64,000 nt of DNA from DASXUC01 sp036505015 (GCA_036505015.1 DASXUC010000071.1:62001-126000), one strand, 5' to 3'; counted from the stretch's first letter, positions 52,573 through 61,459 are shown. Notes: generated from the letters alone by a model not told the origin. A program made the numbers and translations.

Positions 52573-53553
52573 CTATCCTCCCCCGCGCTCGGCGATCAGA
52601 TTGCGCAGTACGAAGCCCACATTGGCCGGACGCTCCGCGAGCCGGCGCATGAAATAGGGAAACCACTGCCGCCCGAACGGCACGTACACCCGCATGCGGT
52701 ATCTCTGCCGGACGATCTGCTCTTGGAGGTCCCGGCGGATGCCGTAGAGCATCTGGAACTCGAACCGGTCGGCGGGAATCCCCCGTGCCGCGGCGTGCGT
52801 CTTCGTATGCTCGATCAGCGCCTCGTCGTGGGTCGCGATCGCGGGATACGGCGCGGCGTCGAGCACCCGCTCGGCCAGGCGCCGGAACGACGCATCGACG
52901 TCGGCTTTGCGGGGATAGGCAATCTCCGCGGGCTCGGCGTAGGCCCCTTTCACCAGTCGGACGCTGGGGTGCAGGGGCAACAGCTCCTCCAGGTCCCGCG
53001 CCGTGCGGTACAGGTACGACTGCAGGACGATCCCCACGTTGTCGAACCCCTCGCCGCGCAGGCCACGATACAGCGCCAGCGTGCGGTCCACGCAGGCGGA
53101 ACTCTCCATGTCGATGCGCACGAAGTTGCCATCGCCCCGCGCCGCGCCGACAATTTCCCGCAGGAACTGCGCGCAGGCAGCCGGGTCGACGTCGAGCCCC
53201 AGCTGGGTGAGCTTCAGCGAGATGTTGCCTTCCACATGCTGCCGGGCGATTCCATCCAGGATGCCGCGGTAATCCGCCGCCGCGGCGGCGGCACTGGGCA
53301 GATCGGACACCTTTTCGCCGAGGTGGTCGAGGCTCGCGGTCATGCCGCGCGCGTTCAGATCGCGGACGGCGGCCATCGCGTCGCTGAGGTCCTCGCCCGC
53401 GACGAACCGCCGGGCCGCGCGCCGGGCCGCGCCTAATTCCAGCACAGCTTTGTGCACGTCCGTATTTTCTGAGAGGTACAGAAAGAGCTGTCTTAACAAC
53501 TGCGTCTTCCCTGTCTTCCCGGTCCTCCCAGTCTTCCCCGTCTCAAGCTGCAA
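52573..53553 (-). CDS. Proline dehydrogenase
   Basis: This protein of up to 326 residues is a monofunctional PRODH (PutA beta-barrel domain) that oxidises proline to pyrroline-5-carboxylate with FAD, passing electrons to quinones. Landmarks are K-L-T-Q-L-G-L, R-L-V-K-G-A-Y-A-E-P, F-E-F-Q-M-L-Y-G and the flavin-substrate motif Y-F-M-R-R-L-A-E-R-P-A-N. The first 18 residues (TGKTGRTGKTGKT) are encoded by repeat hairpin H4; a TTG at 53499 (L-L-R-Q-L-F-L-Y-L-S) is the more natural family start. The adjacent glutamate dehydrogenase completes proline use to 2-oxoglutarate. Confidence 0.93.
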   Translation of the reverse strand: MQLETGKTGRTGKTGKTQLLRQLFLYLSENTDVHKAVLELGAARRAARRFVAGEDLSDAMAAVRDLNARGMTASLDHLGEKVSDLPSAAAAAADYRGILDGIARQHVEGNISLKLTQLGLDVDPAACAQFLREIVGAARGDGNFVRIDMESSACVDRTLALYRGLRGEGFDNVGIVLQSYLYRTARDLEELLPLHPSVRLVKGAYAEPAEIAYPRKADVDASFRRLAERVLDAAPYPAIATHDEALIEHTKTHAAARGIPADRFEFQMLYGIRRDLQEQIVRQRYRMRVYVPFGRQWFPYFMRRLAERPANVGFVLRNLIAERGGG

Positions 53554-53605
53554 TGGATAGCGGACGGGGGAGACGAAGAAGACAGGGTAGACTGGGTAGA
53601 CGCTC
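53502..53605. repeat. Tandem-unit hairpin H4, gdh-proline dehydrogenase junction
   Basis: The left arm 53502-53544 is tandem GTCTTCCCN 9-bp units. The right arm 53562-53605 is a related set in reverse complement (ACTGGGTAG-like). They can pair over about 42 bases with some mismatches. The right arm ends at the last base before the gdh stop, and the left arm enters the annotated N-terminus of proline dehydrogenase. The same unit makes hairpin H7 7.5 kb away. Confidence 0.75.
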
Positions 53606-54874
53606 TTACGGGTAGATGCCGCGGGTCATAAGCGCCTCCGCAACTCGCTCGATCGCGCGAATCAATGCCCCCGTGCGCAGCGAGACCCGCTGGTCCTGCG
53701 ACGTCTTCCAGACCTGTGCGAAGCTGCGCACCATGATGCGCTCGAGGTTCTGGTTCACTTCCTCCTCGGTCCAGAAGAACTGCTGCAGTCCCTGGACCCA
53801 CTCGAAGTAGGACACCACCACGCCGCCGGCGTTGGCGAGAATGTCGGGGGCCACGACGATTTTCCGATCGTCGAAGATCTCATCGGCGTCGGGCGTCAGC
53901 GGACCGTTGGCCCCTTCGACGATCATCTTGGCCTTCACGCGCGGAGCGTTCTCCCCGGTGATCTGACCCTCCAGCGCGCTGGGCACCAGGATGTCGCAGG
54001 GCAGTTCCACCAGCTCCTCGTTCGACACGGTCTTCGAGCCCGGAAAGCCGGCCACGGATCCGTGTTCGTCTTTGTGCCGCAGCAGCGCCCGCGGGTCGAT
54101 GCCTTCGGGATTGTACGCGCCGCCGCCGGAATCGCTGGCGGCGACGATCCGGCAGCCCTGATCGTGCAGCAGGTACGCGCTGACGGACCCCACGTTACCG
54201 TAGCCCTGGACGACAACCTTCGCACCCGCCAGCGGCATCCCGATCTGGCGGCTCAGCTCGCGGGCGATGAACATCACGCCGCGGCCGGTGGCCTCGGTGC
54301 GCCCGAACGAGCCACCGATGGAGAGCGGCTTGCCGGTTACCACCGACGGGGTGGAGTGGCCGCGGTGCATCGAGAACGTGTCCATGATCCACGCCATCGT
54401 CTGGGGGTTGGTGCCGACGTCGGGGGCGGGAATGTCGCCTTCCGGGCTCATCAGGATGCTGATCTCCGTCGCGTAGCGGCGGGTAAGGTGCTCCAGCTCG
54501 TCGCGCGACAGCTCTTTGGGATTCACCACCACGCCGCCCTTGGCTCCGCCGTAGGGCAGCCCCACGACGGCGCACTTCCAGGTCATCCACATCGCCAGCG
54601 CCCGCACTTCGTTCAGCGTCACGTCCGGGTGGTACCGGATACCGCCTTTGGTCGGTCCCAGCACGGTGCTGTGGTGCACGCGGTATCCGGTGAAGATGCG
54701 GACTGAGCCGTCGTCCATCTTGACGGGAAAGTTGACCGTCAACTCGCGCTTCGGGTAGGCGAGGAACTCACGGATCCCGCGCTTCAGCGGCAGGTAGTCC
54801 GCCGCGATGTTGAACTGCCGCAGCGCCATCTGCCAGGGATCTTCCCGCGGAGTCATCACCAGCGTTTGTGCCAT
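53606..54874 (-). CDS. gdhA: Glutamate dehydrogenase
   Basis: This 422-residue hexameric-type glutamate dehydrogenase has the substrate-binding K-G-G-I-R-Y-H-P, the catalytic-lysine region P-Y-G-G-A-K-G-G, D-V-G-T-N-P-Q-T-M-A-W and the NAD(P) motif V-Q-G-Y-G-N-V-G. It interconverts glutamate and 2-oxoglutarate plus ammonia. Length and pattern fit the NAD-dependent, catabolic type common with proline degradation. It is cotranscribed with proline dehydrogenase across hairpin H4. Confidence 0.95.
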   Translation of the reverse strand: MAQTLVMTPREDPWQMALRQFNIAADYLPLKRGIREFLAYPKRELTVNFPVKMDDGSVRIFTGYRVHHSTVLGPTKGGIRYHPDVTLNEVRALAMWMTWKCAVVGLPYGGAKGGVVVNPKELSRDELEHLTRRYATEISILMSPEGDIPAPDVGTNPQTMAWIMDTFSMHRGHSTPSVVTGKPLSIGGSFGRTEATGRGVMFIARELSRQIGMPLAGAKVVVQGYGNVGSVSAYLLHDQGCRIVAASDSGGGAYNPEGIDPRALLRHKDEHGSVAGFPGSKTVSNEELVELPCDILVPSALEGQITGENAPRVKAKMIVEGANGPLTPDADEIFDDRKIVVAPDILANAGGVVVSYFEWVQGLQQFFWTEEEVNQNLERIMVRSFAQVWKTSQDQRVSLRTGALIRAIERVAEALMTRGIYP

Positions 54875-54896
54875 TCCTGTTCCTCCTCAGGACTTA

Positions 54897-54950
54897 GGCG
54901 TCAGGTGTCAGGTGGCAAATCTGAAATCCGAGACCTGACATCTTGACACC
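54897..54950. repeat. Tandem-unit hairpin H5 upstream of gdhA
   Basis: The left arm 54897-54913 has two tandem GTCAGGT units. The right arm 54933-54950 is its reverse complement with one inserted base and a mismatch or two. It lies in the 80-base gap between the deacetylase stop and the gdhA start. Single-arm relatives of the same unit occur at 12759-12774 and 43771-43784. Confidence 0.68.
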
Positions 54951-54954
54951 GTGT

Positions 54955-56139
54955 TTAGTGGACTACGGTCGAAATCGGTACCAGTTCCACGCCCTGCCCT
55001 TCAAACTCCTCAAGCATCCCCAGCAGCACCTTCGCCGTCTGGCGTTGGGCGTGCCCGATGGCGATCACCGCGCCACGCTGTTTCGCCAGCGCGATCAGCC
55101 GAACGAGCTGCGCGCGGATCGCGACCGGATCATCGTCATTGTCGAGGAACACGGCACGAATCCCGGTGGGGATGTCCATCTCTCTGGCCAGGCGGCCGGC
55201 GATCGAACGCCGCGAGGTCATGCTGTCCACGAAGATCAGGCGGCGCTCTTGGATCACGCCCAACACCGCGCGCATCACGCGTTCGTCGGTGGTGCCCTTA
55301 GAGCCCATGTGGTTGTTGACGCCGACGGCCCCTGGGACGTCGAGCAGATCGGCGCGCACGGTGGCCGCGATCTCCTCGGCGGGCATCTCCGACCGGATCC
55401 CCCCGGGACCCAAGTTCAACGACGCATCTTCCGGTTCCAACGGCAGGTGGAGAAATACCTCCAGCCCGGCCGCGTGGGCTCGCTCCGTCACCGCTTTCGA
55501 ATAGCGCAACCCGGGAAGCACTGAGACGACCACCGGACGCTGCAAGGCGATGATGGCCTCCAAATCCGTCACACTGCCGCCCGCATCGTCGAAGATGATC
55601 GCCACCCGGGCGCGCGGCGAGACGGGGACCAGCAGGCGAATTTCGTGGGTCACCAGGGGACGGTCCCCCTGGAGCACCCCGACGTTGAGCGTGGTCGCAG
55701 AGCGGGAAAGCAACTTCCCCCCTGCGGCTTCCACTTCCTTCTTGAGGATCTCGTGGACCGCGGGAAGACCCATCGACGTGGTGACGTCAACGCGGTGCAG
55801 GACCCAGATGTATTCCCGGTTCCCCTGCAGCTGGGTCGCCCGGTCTGCCGATACGCGCCGGAGCGTTCCGACCCGACGCAAGGCGTGGTCAACAGCCGCA
55901 TCGAGGGCGCGCTGATTCAGGGTGAGCGGTGTCGGTGGGACCGGAGCCACCGGGACGGGAGCCGGTCCGCGTCTCGAGGGCGACTCCGGTTGGGCGGCCG
56001 GCGGTGACGGCGCCCGCGCGGCCGGGCGGCAGCCGGGGAGGAGCGCGCCCAACGCGACCCCTGCGGCGACCACGCCGACCGCCAGGAGTGCGAGAGGGAC
56101 CCGCCTCCCGGCGGCCCGGCGGCGTCGAGATCCGGCCAT
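54955..56139 (-). CDS. Divergent polysaccharide deacetylase family protein
   Basis: This 394-residue protein has an N-terminal membrane helix (about residues 15-36), a proline-rich linker and a C-terminal deacetylase-like barrel. The barrel has I-I-F-D-D-A-G-G, H-L-P-L-E-P-E-D, N-N-H-M-G-S and I-A-I-G-H-A, the signature of the divergent (PF04748-type) family, whose histidines and aspartates resemble a metal site. It is probably periplasmic and acts on envelope glycans, possibly with the neighbouring peptidases. It shares one base with ctpA. Confidence 0.88.
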   Translation of the reverse strand: MAGSRRRRAAGRRVPLALLAVGVVAAGVALGALLPGCRPAARAPSPPAAQPESPSRRGPAPVPVAPVPPTPLTLNQRALDAAVDHALRRVGTLRRVSADRATQLQGNREYIWVLHRVDVTTSMGLPAVHEILKKEVEAAGGKLLSRSATTLNVGVLQGDRPLVTHEIRLLVPVSPRARVAIIFDDAGGSVTDLEAIIALQRPVVVSVLPGLRYSKAVTERAHAAGLEVFLHLPLEPEDASLNLGPGGIRSEMPAEEIAATVRADLLDVPGAVGVNNHMGSKGTTDERVMRAVLGVIQERRLIFVDSMTSRRSIAGRLAREMDIPTGIRAVFLDNDDDPVAIRAQLVRLIALAKQRGAVIAIGHAQRQTAKVLLGMLEEFEGQGVELVPISTVVH

Positions 56140-57386
56140 CAGCGCCTCATCTTCTGCTTGAGGATCTCGATGGCTTTGCGCAACTGATCGGCATGCATGC
56201 GGTCCAACGCCTGATCCACTTCCGCATCGGTCTTGCCGTGCAGCCGCTCGCGCAGCGCATCTTCGGTCTCACCCACCCGCACACGCGGCGTCAGCCCGCG
56301 GCCGTGGATATCCCGGCCCTTGGGGGTCAGATACTTCGCGGTCGTAATGGCGGCACCCGAATTCATCGGCAGGTCCATGATGGTCTGGATCACGCCCTTG
56401 CCGAAGGTTTTCACCCCGACCAACGTGGCGACACCGTCGTCTTCCAGCGCCCCTGAGACGATTTCCGAAGCGCTGGCCGTGTACTCGTTGGTCAGCACGA
56501 CGACGGGCATCGTGATCTTGGGTCCGGCGGTTGCCCGTTCGGTGGTCCGGCGGCCGTTGCGGTCCACGGTATGCACCAGCGCCTGGCCGGCAGGCACGAA
56601 CCGGTTGGCAACCTCCAGTGAGACATCGAGGAGGCCGCCGCCGTTGCTGCGCAGGTCAAGGATCAGGGCCTTCGCTCCGGTGCGGCGGGCATCGTCAAAG
56701 AGCCGGTCGAATGCGCGGGCCGTGGTCTCGTTGAACGTAATCAGTTTCACGTAGCCGATCGCGGCCGCCCGCAGCGCCGTTCTGGAGGCCTCGTCCAGCG
56801 AGTCCGGTCCTTCCCCCGCCATGATCTCGATGCGGTCCCGGATGATCGGCGCCTCGAAATCCCGCGACCCACGCCGGATGCTGAGTTTGACCGTCGTGCC
56901 GCGGGGACCGCGGATCCGTACTACGGCCTCCTGGATCGCCATGCCCTCGGTCGAGACGCCGTCGATCTTGACGATCCGGTCGCCGGCCCGCAGCCTGGCC
57001 CGGGCCGCCGGCGTGCCCTTGATGGGCTGGACGACAATGAGGTGCCCATCCTTGATATCGATGAAAATGCCTACACCGAAGAAGAAACCCCGGGCGTCCT
57101 GCCTGAACTCCTCGAAGGCGCGCGGCTCCATGAACCGCGTGTACGGGTCGCCGAGGGACTCCAGCATGCCCTTCGCCGCACCGAGGAAGAGCTTCCGCTC
57201 GTCGACGTTCTTGTTGATGAAGGAATCGTTGACGCGGTCGGCGAGCTCTTCGAGCAGCCGGAACCCCTCGGCACGAGCGCTGCCGGCAGCCTGCCCTCGC
57301 TGCGCGTATCCGTAGCCGCTCAGAAAGGCCGCCGCGATCAGCGCGACGACGAGGGCCGCCGCCACGTACCGGTTGCGCACGATCAT
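56139..57386 (-). CDS. C-terminal processing protease CtpA (S41)
   Basis: This 415-residue secreted S41 peptidase has an N-terminal membrane anchor, a PDZ domain (about residues 95-180, G-T-P-A-A-R-A-R-L-R-A-G-D-R-I-V) and a protease domain with T-A-S-A-S-E-I (catalytic Ser) and V-K-T-F-G-K-G (catalytic Lys). It cleaves periplasmic proteins at their C-termini and often regulates peptidoglycan hydrolases, which fits the M23 peptidase gene just upstream. Confidence 0.94.
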   Translation of the reverse strand: MIVRNRYVAAALVVALIAAAFLSGYGYAQRGQAAGSARAEGFRLLEELADRVNDSFINKNVDERKLFLGAAKGMLESLGDPYTRFMEPRAFEEFRQDARGFFFGVGIFIDIKDGHLIVVQPIKGTPAARARLRAGDRIVKIDGVSTEGMAIQEAVVRIRGPRGTTVKLSIRRGSRDFEAPIIRDRIEIMAGEGPDSLDEASRTALRAAAIGYVKLITFNETTARAFDRLFDDARRTGAKALILDLRSNGGGLLDVSLEVANRFVPAGQALVHTVDRNGRRTTERATAGPKITMPVVVLTNEYTASASEIVSGALEDDGVATLVGVKTFGKGVIQTIMDLPMNSGAAITTAKYLTPKGRDIHGRGLTPRVRVGETEDALRERLHGKTDAEVDQALDRMHADQLRKAIEILKQKMRR

Positions 57387-57427
57387 CTATTCACCCCTGT
57401 GACGACAGGAATCGCCTGCACATTTTA

Positions 57428-57472
57428 CCACCGACCGGTAACCGGGTACCCGGGCTACCGGGTTAGTGGCGG
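57428..57472. repeat. Tandem-unit hairpin H6 upstream of ctpA
   Basis: Three near-tandem units of TACCCGGG type lie between 57436 and 57463. The flanks (CCACCGACCGGTA against GCTACCGGGTTAGTGG) are imperfect inverted repeats. It fills the gap between the stop of the M23 peptidase gene and the ctpA start. It is weaker than the other members of the set. Confidence 0.5.
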
Positions 57473-58584
57473 CGGGGGTCAACCGGACGGCCGTTGATGC
57501 GGACCTCGAAATGGAGGTGCGGGCCGGTGCTGTATCCGGTGGTGCCGACGCGGCCGATCACCTGGCCGCGCCCGACGCGCGCCCCGGTGGAAACGAGGAT
57601 CGCCGAGAGGTGTCCATAGAGGGTGGACACCCCACCACCGTGATCGATCACGACGATCTTGCCATACCCGCCCAGCCACCCCGTGTAGAGGACGGTCCCG
57701 TCCGCCGCGGCCATGACGGGAGAGCCCCGCGGCGCGGCAATGTCGATCCCGGTGTGCATGCGGCGGATGTGGAAGATCGGATGCCAGCGGTAGCCAAAGC
57801 CGGAGGTCAGTACGCCTCGTGCGGGCATCAGAAACCGCCCCAGGCGGCGGCCCGGGATCACCGCGGACGGCGGGCTCTGAGACCGGCGGATCAGCACTTC
57901 GATCTCACGAGAGTTCCGTTCGAGTTCGCGCACCATCCGCTCGAACGACACCCGTTCTTCGCGCAGCCGGCGCAGCAGCGTCCGCTTGGCCTGCTCTCGT
58001 GCCGCGACTTCCGCTCGGTCGGCGTCGACTTGCCGGATGAACGACCCCAGCCGTGCCTGTTCGGACCGCAGAGCCAGGTGCAGCTCTTCATAGCGGGTGG
58101 TTTCCGCGGTGAAGGCGTCGAGCAGACGGTTGTCCGCGGCGACAAGGCGCGAGAGAAACTGCCACCGCGAGACAAACTCACCGAAGTCTGCGGCCCCGAG
58201 CAGCACGTCGATATACCCCGCCCGGCCCTGTTTGTACAGCACCCGCAGCCGCTGCTGCATGCGGGATTGCTGGACCACTAGGCGCTGGCGGGTAATGGCG
58301 AGCTGCGTGCCGAGCGCGTGGGCTCTGGTCTGTGAGGCCCGCAGGTCGGAGTTCAGCGTACCCAGCCGCCGCTCCGCGTCCTCTAAGGTGCGGTCAATGC
58401 CTTCGAGTTCGCCGAGCACGAGCCGTTCCCGGTGCTTCACCTGATCGAGGCGGCGGCGGTGCAGGGTCAGTTCAGACAAGATCTGCTGCAGCTGCTGCTG
58501 CTTCTCCGACAGCCAGCCTGCCTGGGCCGGCGCGGCGCCGAGGGCAACGAGCAGCAGGAAGATGATCGCGGCGCGCCGGGACAT
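57463..58584 (-). CDS. EnvC-like coiled-coil M23 peptidase
   Basis: This 373-residue secreted protein has a signal peptide (A-P-A-Q-A), a long coiled coil (about residues 25-235) and a C-terminal LytM/M23 domain. The domain keeps the zinc ligands: His and Asp in M-H-T-G-I-D-I and H-L-H in G-P-H-L-H-F. E. coli EnvC is catalytically dead, so this one is probably a real endopeptidase that cuts septal peptidoglycan. Location next to ftsX-ftsE indicates that FtsEX activates it. ATG 58584 is chosen because it begins the signal peptide. Confidence 0.92.
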   Translation of the reverse strand: MSRRAAIIFLLLVALGAAPAQAGWLSEKQQQLQQILSELTLHRRRLDQVKHRERLVLGELEGIDRTLEDAERRLGTLNSDLRASQTRAHALGTQLAITRQRLVVQQSRMQQRLRVLYKQGRAGYIDVLLGAADFGEFVSRWQFLSRLVAADNRLLDAFTAETTRYEELHLALRSEQARLGSFIRQVDADRAEVAAREQAKRTLLRRLREERVSFERMVRELERNSREIEVLIRRSQSPPSAVIPGRRLGRFLMPARGVLTSGFGYRWHPIFHIRRMHTGIDIAAPRGSPVMAAADGTVLYTGWLGGYGKIVVIDHGGGVSTLYGHLSAILVSTGARVGRGQVIGRVGTTGYSTGPHLHFEVRINGRPVDPRRH

Positions 58585-58591
58585 TGCTCGC

Positions 58592-59503
58592 CTATCCCGC
58601 CAGGAACCGGCGGACCGCGATCGCGCTGCCGGCCCCGCCCACGCCGACGCCAACCAGGACGAGCGCTGCGATGAGCACGCCGACCACGTGCTGGACCGGT
58701 AGCAGCGGGAGGAAGGGCAGACTCGCGCCGAGACGCGCAACGGTAAGCGCATAGCCGCCGGACAGCAAGACCGCTGAGGCGCCCGCGGCCGCGACCCCGT
58801 GGAGCATCCCCTCGATCAGAAACGGCCAGCGGATGAACCAGCGCGTCGCCCCCACCAAGCCCATGATCTCGATCTCCTGGCGCCGCGCGATCACGGTGAG
58901 GCGAATCGTATTCACGACGACGACCACGGCGACGGCGCCGAGCAGGATTCCCGCGCTCACCATGAGGATCCGCACGCCGCGCGTGAGCGCGAGCAACCGA
59001 TCCACCACCTGCGCACCGTACGTCACGTCGTCAACCCCGGGCAGCCCGCGGACCGCCCCGGCCACTGCGCCGAGTTGCTGCGGATCGAGGACGCGGATCT
59101 CCAATGAGTCAGGCAGCGGATTGGCGTCCAGGTTCGCCAGCGCTCCGTCGTCGCCGAAACTCTGGCGGAGGCGGTTCAGGGCTTCGGCGCGCGAGACAAA
59201 CCGCACCGCCGCAACCCCGGAGATCTCGCGGACACGGCGCTGGAGGAGGGCGACCGCGTCGGGAGACTGGCCATCGCGCAGGAATGCCACGATCTGCACG
59301 TCAGCTTCGAGCGCGCCGGCAATGTTGGCAAGGTTGACGCCGATCAGGATGCTGGCGCCCACGCTGAGCAGCACCACCATCACGGTAGTGATCGCCGCCA
59401 CGCTCATCAGACCATTGCGCCGGACTCCGCTGACGGCTTCGGCTCCAAAGTAGGCAAGCGCGCCCGCGATGGTGGGCAGCCGATCGTTATGCCTCGACCG
59501 CAT
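58592..59503 (-). CDS. ftsX: Cell division protein FtsX
   Basis: This 303-residue permease-like protein has one N-terminal helix, a periplasmic domain (about residues 55-175, which binds the hydrolase partner) and three C-terminal helices. Landmarks are G-L-M-S-V-A-A-I-T-T-V and R-R-Q-E-I-E-I-M-G-L-V-G-A-T, the latter contacting FtsE. It transmits ATP-driven motion to the envelope M23 peptidase. The ATG at 59503 overlaps ftsE by 17 bases. Confidence 0.94.
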   Translation of the reverse strand: MRSRHNDRLPTIAGALAYFGAEAVSGVRRNGLMSVAAITTVMVVLLSVGASILIGVNLANIAGALEADVQIVAFLRDGQSPDAVALLQRRVREISGVAAVRFVSRAEALNRLRQSFGDDGALANLDANPLPDSLEIRVLDPQQLGAVAGAVRGLPGVDDVTYGAQVVDRLLALTRGVRILMVSAGILLGAVAVVVVVNTIRLTVIARRQEIEIMGLVGATRWFIRWPFLIEGMLHGVAAAGASAVLLSGGYALTVARLGASLPFLPLLPVQHVVGVLIAALVLVGVGVGGAGSAIAVRRFLAG

Positions 59504-60173
59504 ACAGCCCCCGGCGCTGATCGCGCACGATCTCGCCGTCGGCGAGCTGCACGACACGACGGCGCAAGATGTCGACAATGGTCTTGTTGTGCGTGGTCAT
59601 GATCACGGTCGTGCCGCGCAGGTTGATGCGCGACAGCAGCTGGATGATCTCCCATGAGGAGTTCGGGTCGAGGTTGCCGGTCGGCTCATCCGCCAGCAGC
59701 AGCGGTGGATCGTTGACGATGGCGCGGGCGATGCTGACCCGCTGCTGCTCGCCGCCGGAGAGCTGGGCCGGCATCGCCCGGGACCGATCGGCGAGACCCA
59801 CGAGTTCCAGCGCTCGGACGGCACGCGGCCGGATCTCCCGAGACGGGGTCCCGATGACCCGCAGCGCGAACTCCACGTTCTCCAGCGCGGTGCGATTGGG
59901 CAGCAGCTTGAAATCCTGAAACACGACCCCCAACCGGCGCCGCAGCAGGACGACCTCATCGTGGGAGAGGCGGCTGACTTCGCGGTCGTGCACGTAGACG
60001 AACCCGGAGGTGGCTACCTGATCGCGGTACAGGAGCTTGAGAAGTGTGGACTTGCCGGTGCCGGTCGGTCCGACGACAAACACAAACTCTCCGGGCTCCA
60101 CCCGGAGAGTAATCCCACACAGGGCGGTGACACCCTGCGGATAGGACTTGGTCACATCCTGGAATACGACCAT
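59487..60173 (-). CDS. ftsE: Cell division ATP-binding protein FtsE
   Basis: This 228-residue ABC ATPase has the FtsE-typical V-F-Q-D-V-T-K-S-Y-P, Walker A GPTGTGKST, V-F-Q-D-F-K-L-L-P-N-R-T, signature LSGGEQQR and Walker B LLADEPTGNLD. With FtsX it controls septal cell-wall hydrolysis. ATG at 60173 is favoured; the open frame up to 60296 is low-quality and would overlap surE. Confidence 0.95.
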   Translation of the reverse strand: MVVFQDVTKSYPQGVTALCGITLRVEPGEFVFVVGPTGTGKSTLLKLLYRDQVATSGFVYVHDREVSRLSHDEVVLLRRRLGVVFQDFKLLPNRTALENVEFALRVIGTPSREIRPRAVRALELVGLADRSRAMPAQLSGGEQQRVSIARAIVNDPPLLLADEPTGNLDPNSSWEIIQLLSRINLRGTTVIMTTHNKTIVDILRRRVVQLADGEIVRDQRRGLYAVEA

Positions 60174-60250
60174 CCGCTGCTCCGATGAAAGGTCCGATTG
60201 ACGCGACGACCGCTGCTGCGACGACTGTCCGTATGTATCAGGAGCGCGTT

Positions 60251-61039
60251 CTACGGGCGTGCGGGTCTTTCCTCCCTCGCGGTGCTCAGCCCCCACGACT
60301 TCAACGCGGACAACGCAGTGAGATTCGTCATGTCCAAACCGATCGGCGTGACCGAGATTCTCTTGTTCGCCAGTGCCCAGGTGTCGGTGCCTTCGCGATC
60401 GCCTTTCACACCCGGCTCCCCGGTCAGCCAGTAGTAGGGACGCCCGCGCGGATCGGTGCGCTGGTCCAGGCGGCTGATGTACCGTTTGTCGCCCTGCCGG
60501 GTGATCTCCACGCCCTCAACCTCGCCTGCCGGCAGGTTCGGCACGTTCACGTTCAGCAGCACGTCCGGGGGCAGACCCCGCGAGGTGATCGTCTGGGCCA
60601 GGTACACGGCAAACTCCGCGGCGACCTCGAACCTCGGATCGCGGAAGGCCCCGATGGACAAGGCGATCCCGGGCACGCCGATAATGGCCGCCTCCATCGC
60701 CCCTGACACGGTGCCCGAGTAGGTCAGGTCCCGGCCCATGTTGGGCCCCACGTTGATGCCGGAGACGACCACGTCAGGCCGCTCCGGCAGCAGCGCCAGG
60801 ATCCCCAAGGCGACGCAGTCCGCAGGCGTTCCGTTCGTGGCCCACGCCCGGACGCCGGATCCGGGCACGACAGCGGAGACCGCGCGCAGCGGCTTGTGCA
60901 GCGTGATGGCGTGTCCCGTCGCGCTGCGCTCGTGCTCCGGCGCAACCACAAAGACCTCGGCGGCGGATTCAAAGGCGTAGACGAGGGCATGGAGACCCGG
61001 CGACCCTATCCCGTCGTCATTTGTCAGCAAGACACGCAC
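60251..61039 (-). CDS. surE: 5'/3'-nucleotidase SurE
   Basis: This 262-residue phosphatase opens V-R-V-L-L-T-N-D-D-G-I-G-S-P-G-L, with the metal-binding N-D-D-G, and has S-G-I-N-V-G-P-N and the Y-S-G-T-V-S-G-A-M-E-A motif. It dephosphorylates nucleoside monophosphates and short polyphosphates. GTG at 61039 is the start; the open frame to 61366 is translated from hairpin H7 and antisense cutA. The final 15 residues are rich in Arg and Glu. Confidence 0.94.
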   Translation of the reverse strand: MRVLLTNDDGIGSPGLHALVYAFESAAEVFVVAPEHERSATGHAITLHKPLRAVSAVVPGSGVRAWATNGTPADCVALGILALLPERPDVVVSGINVGPNMGRDLTYSGTVSGAMEAAIIGVPGIALSIGAFRDPRFEVAAEFAVYLAQTITSRGLPPDVLLNVNVPNLPAGEVEGVEITRQGDKRYISRLDQRTDPRGRPYYWLTGEPGVKGDREGTDTWALANKRISVTPIGLDMTNLTALSALKSWGLSTAREERPARP

Positions 61040-61150
61040 CGCGTCTACCCCGTCTTCCCGGTCTTCCCAGTCTTCCCGGACTTCAGGCGCCCCGAGTCTG
61101 TTCCTGACGGGGACGACTGGGTAGACGGGGCAGACTGGGAAGACGCGGTT
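61038..61150. repeat. Tandem-unit hairpin H7, cutA-surE junction
   Basis: Left arm 61038-61084 and right arm 61109-61150 are both made of 9-bp GTCTTCCCN units in opposite orientation and can pair for about 40 bases. The surE start codon lies at the left tip, and the last third of cutA lies within it. The unit is the same as in hairpin H4. Confidence 0.78.
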
Positions 61151-61455
61151 GAGTCGTCGATCCAGGTAAGATACTCCGGGTTCCCTCCCAGAATGGGGAC
61201 CGCGATGACCTCGGGGATCGTATAGGAGTGCAGCGACCGTACCCGCGCGGTCAGAGCCTCCAGCAACGCCTGGCGGGTTTTGAGAATCAGCAGCACCTCG
61301 GCGGCCTCTTCCACCCGGCCATTCCACCAGTACCGCGAGGCGACCCCGCTCACGATGTTGGCGCATGCGGCGAGGCGCTCGTCGACGACGACGCGGGCGA
61401 TGCGCTGGGCCTCTTCCGACGAGGGCACCGTGACGAACACGACGAGGTGGCTCAC
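61045..61455 (-). CDS. cutA: CutA divalent-cation tolerance protein with repeat-encoded tail
   Basis: This 136-residue protein has the CutA1 core: A-Q-R-I-A-R-V-V-V-D-E-R-L-A-A-C-A-N-I-V-type, W-N-G-R-V-E-E-A-A-E-V and Y-T-I-P-E-V-I-A-V-P. Trimeric CutA1 proteins bind copper and other metals, with unclear function. The family normally stops soon after G-N-P-E-Y-L-x-W-I-D; here some 30 more residues follow, ending in TGKTGKTGKTG, all encoded by hairpin H7. It sits 5 bases from the surE start and 4 from the HEAT gene stop. Confidence 0.92.
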   Translation of the reverse strand: MSHLVVFVTVPSSEEAQRIARVVVDERLAACANIVSGVASRYWWNGRVEEAAEVLLILKTRQALLEALTARVRSLHSYTIPEVIAVPILGGNPEYLTWIDDSTASSQSAPSTQSSPSGTDSGRLKSGKTGKTGKTG

Positions 61456-61459
61456 CGCG

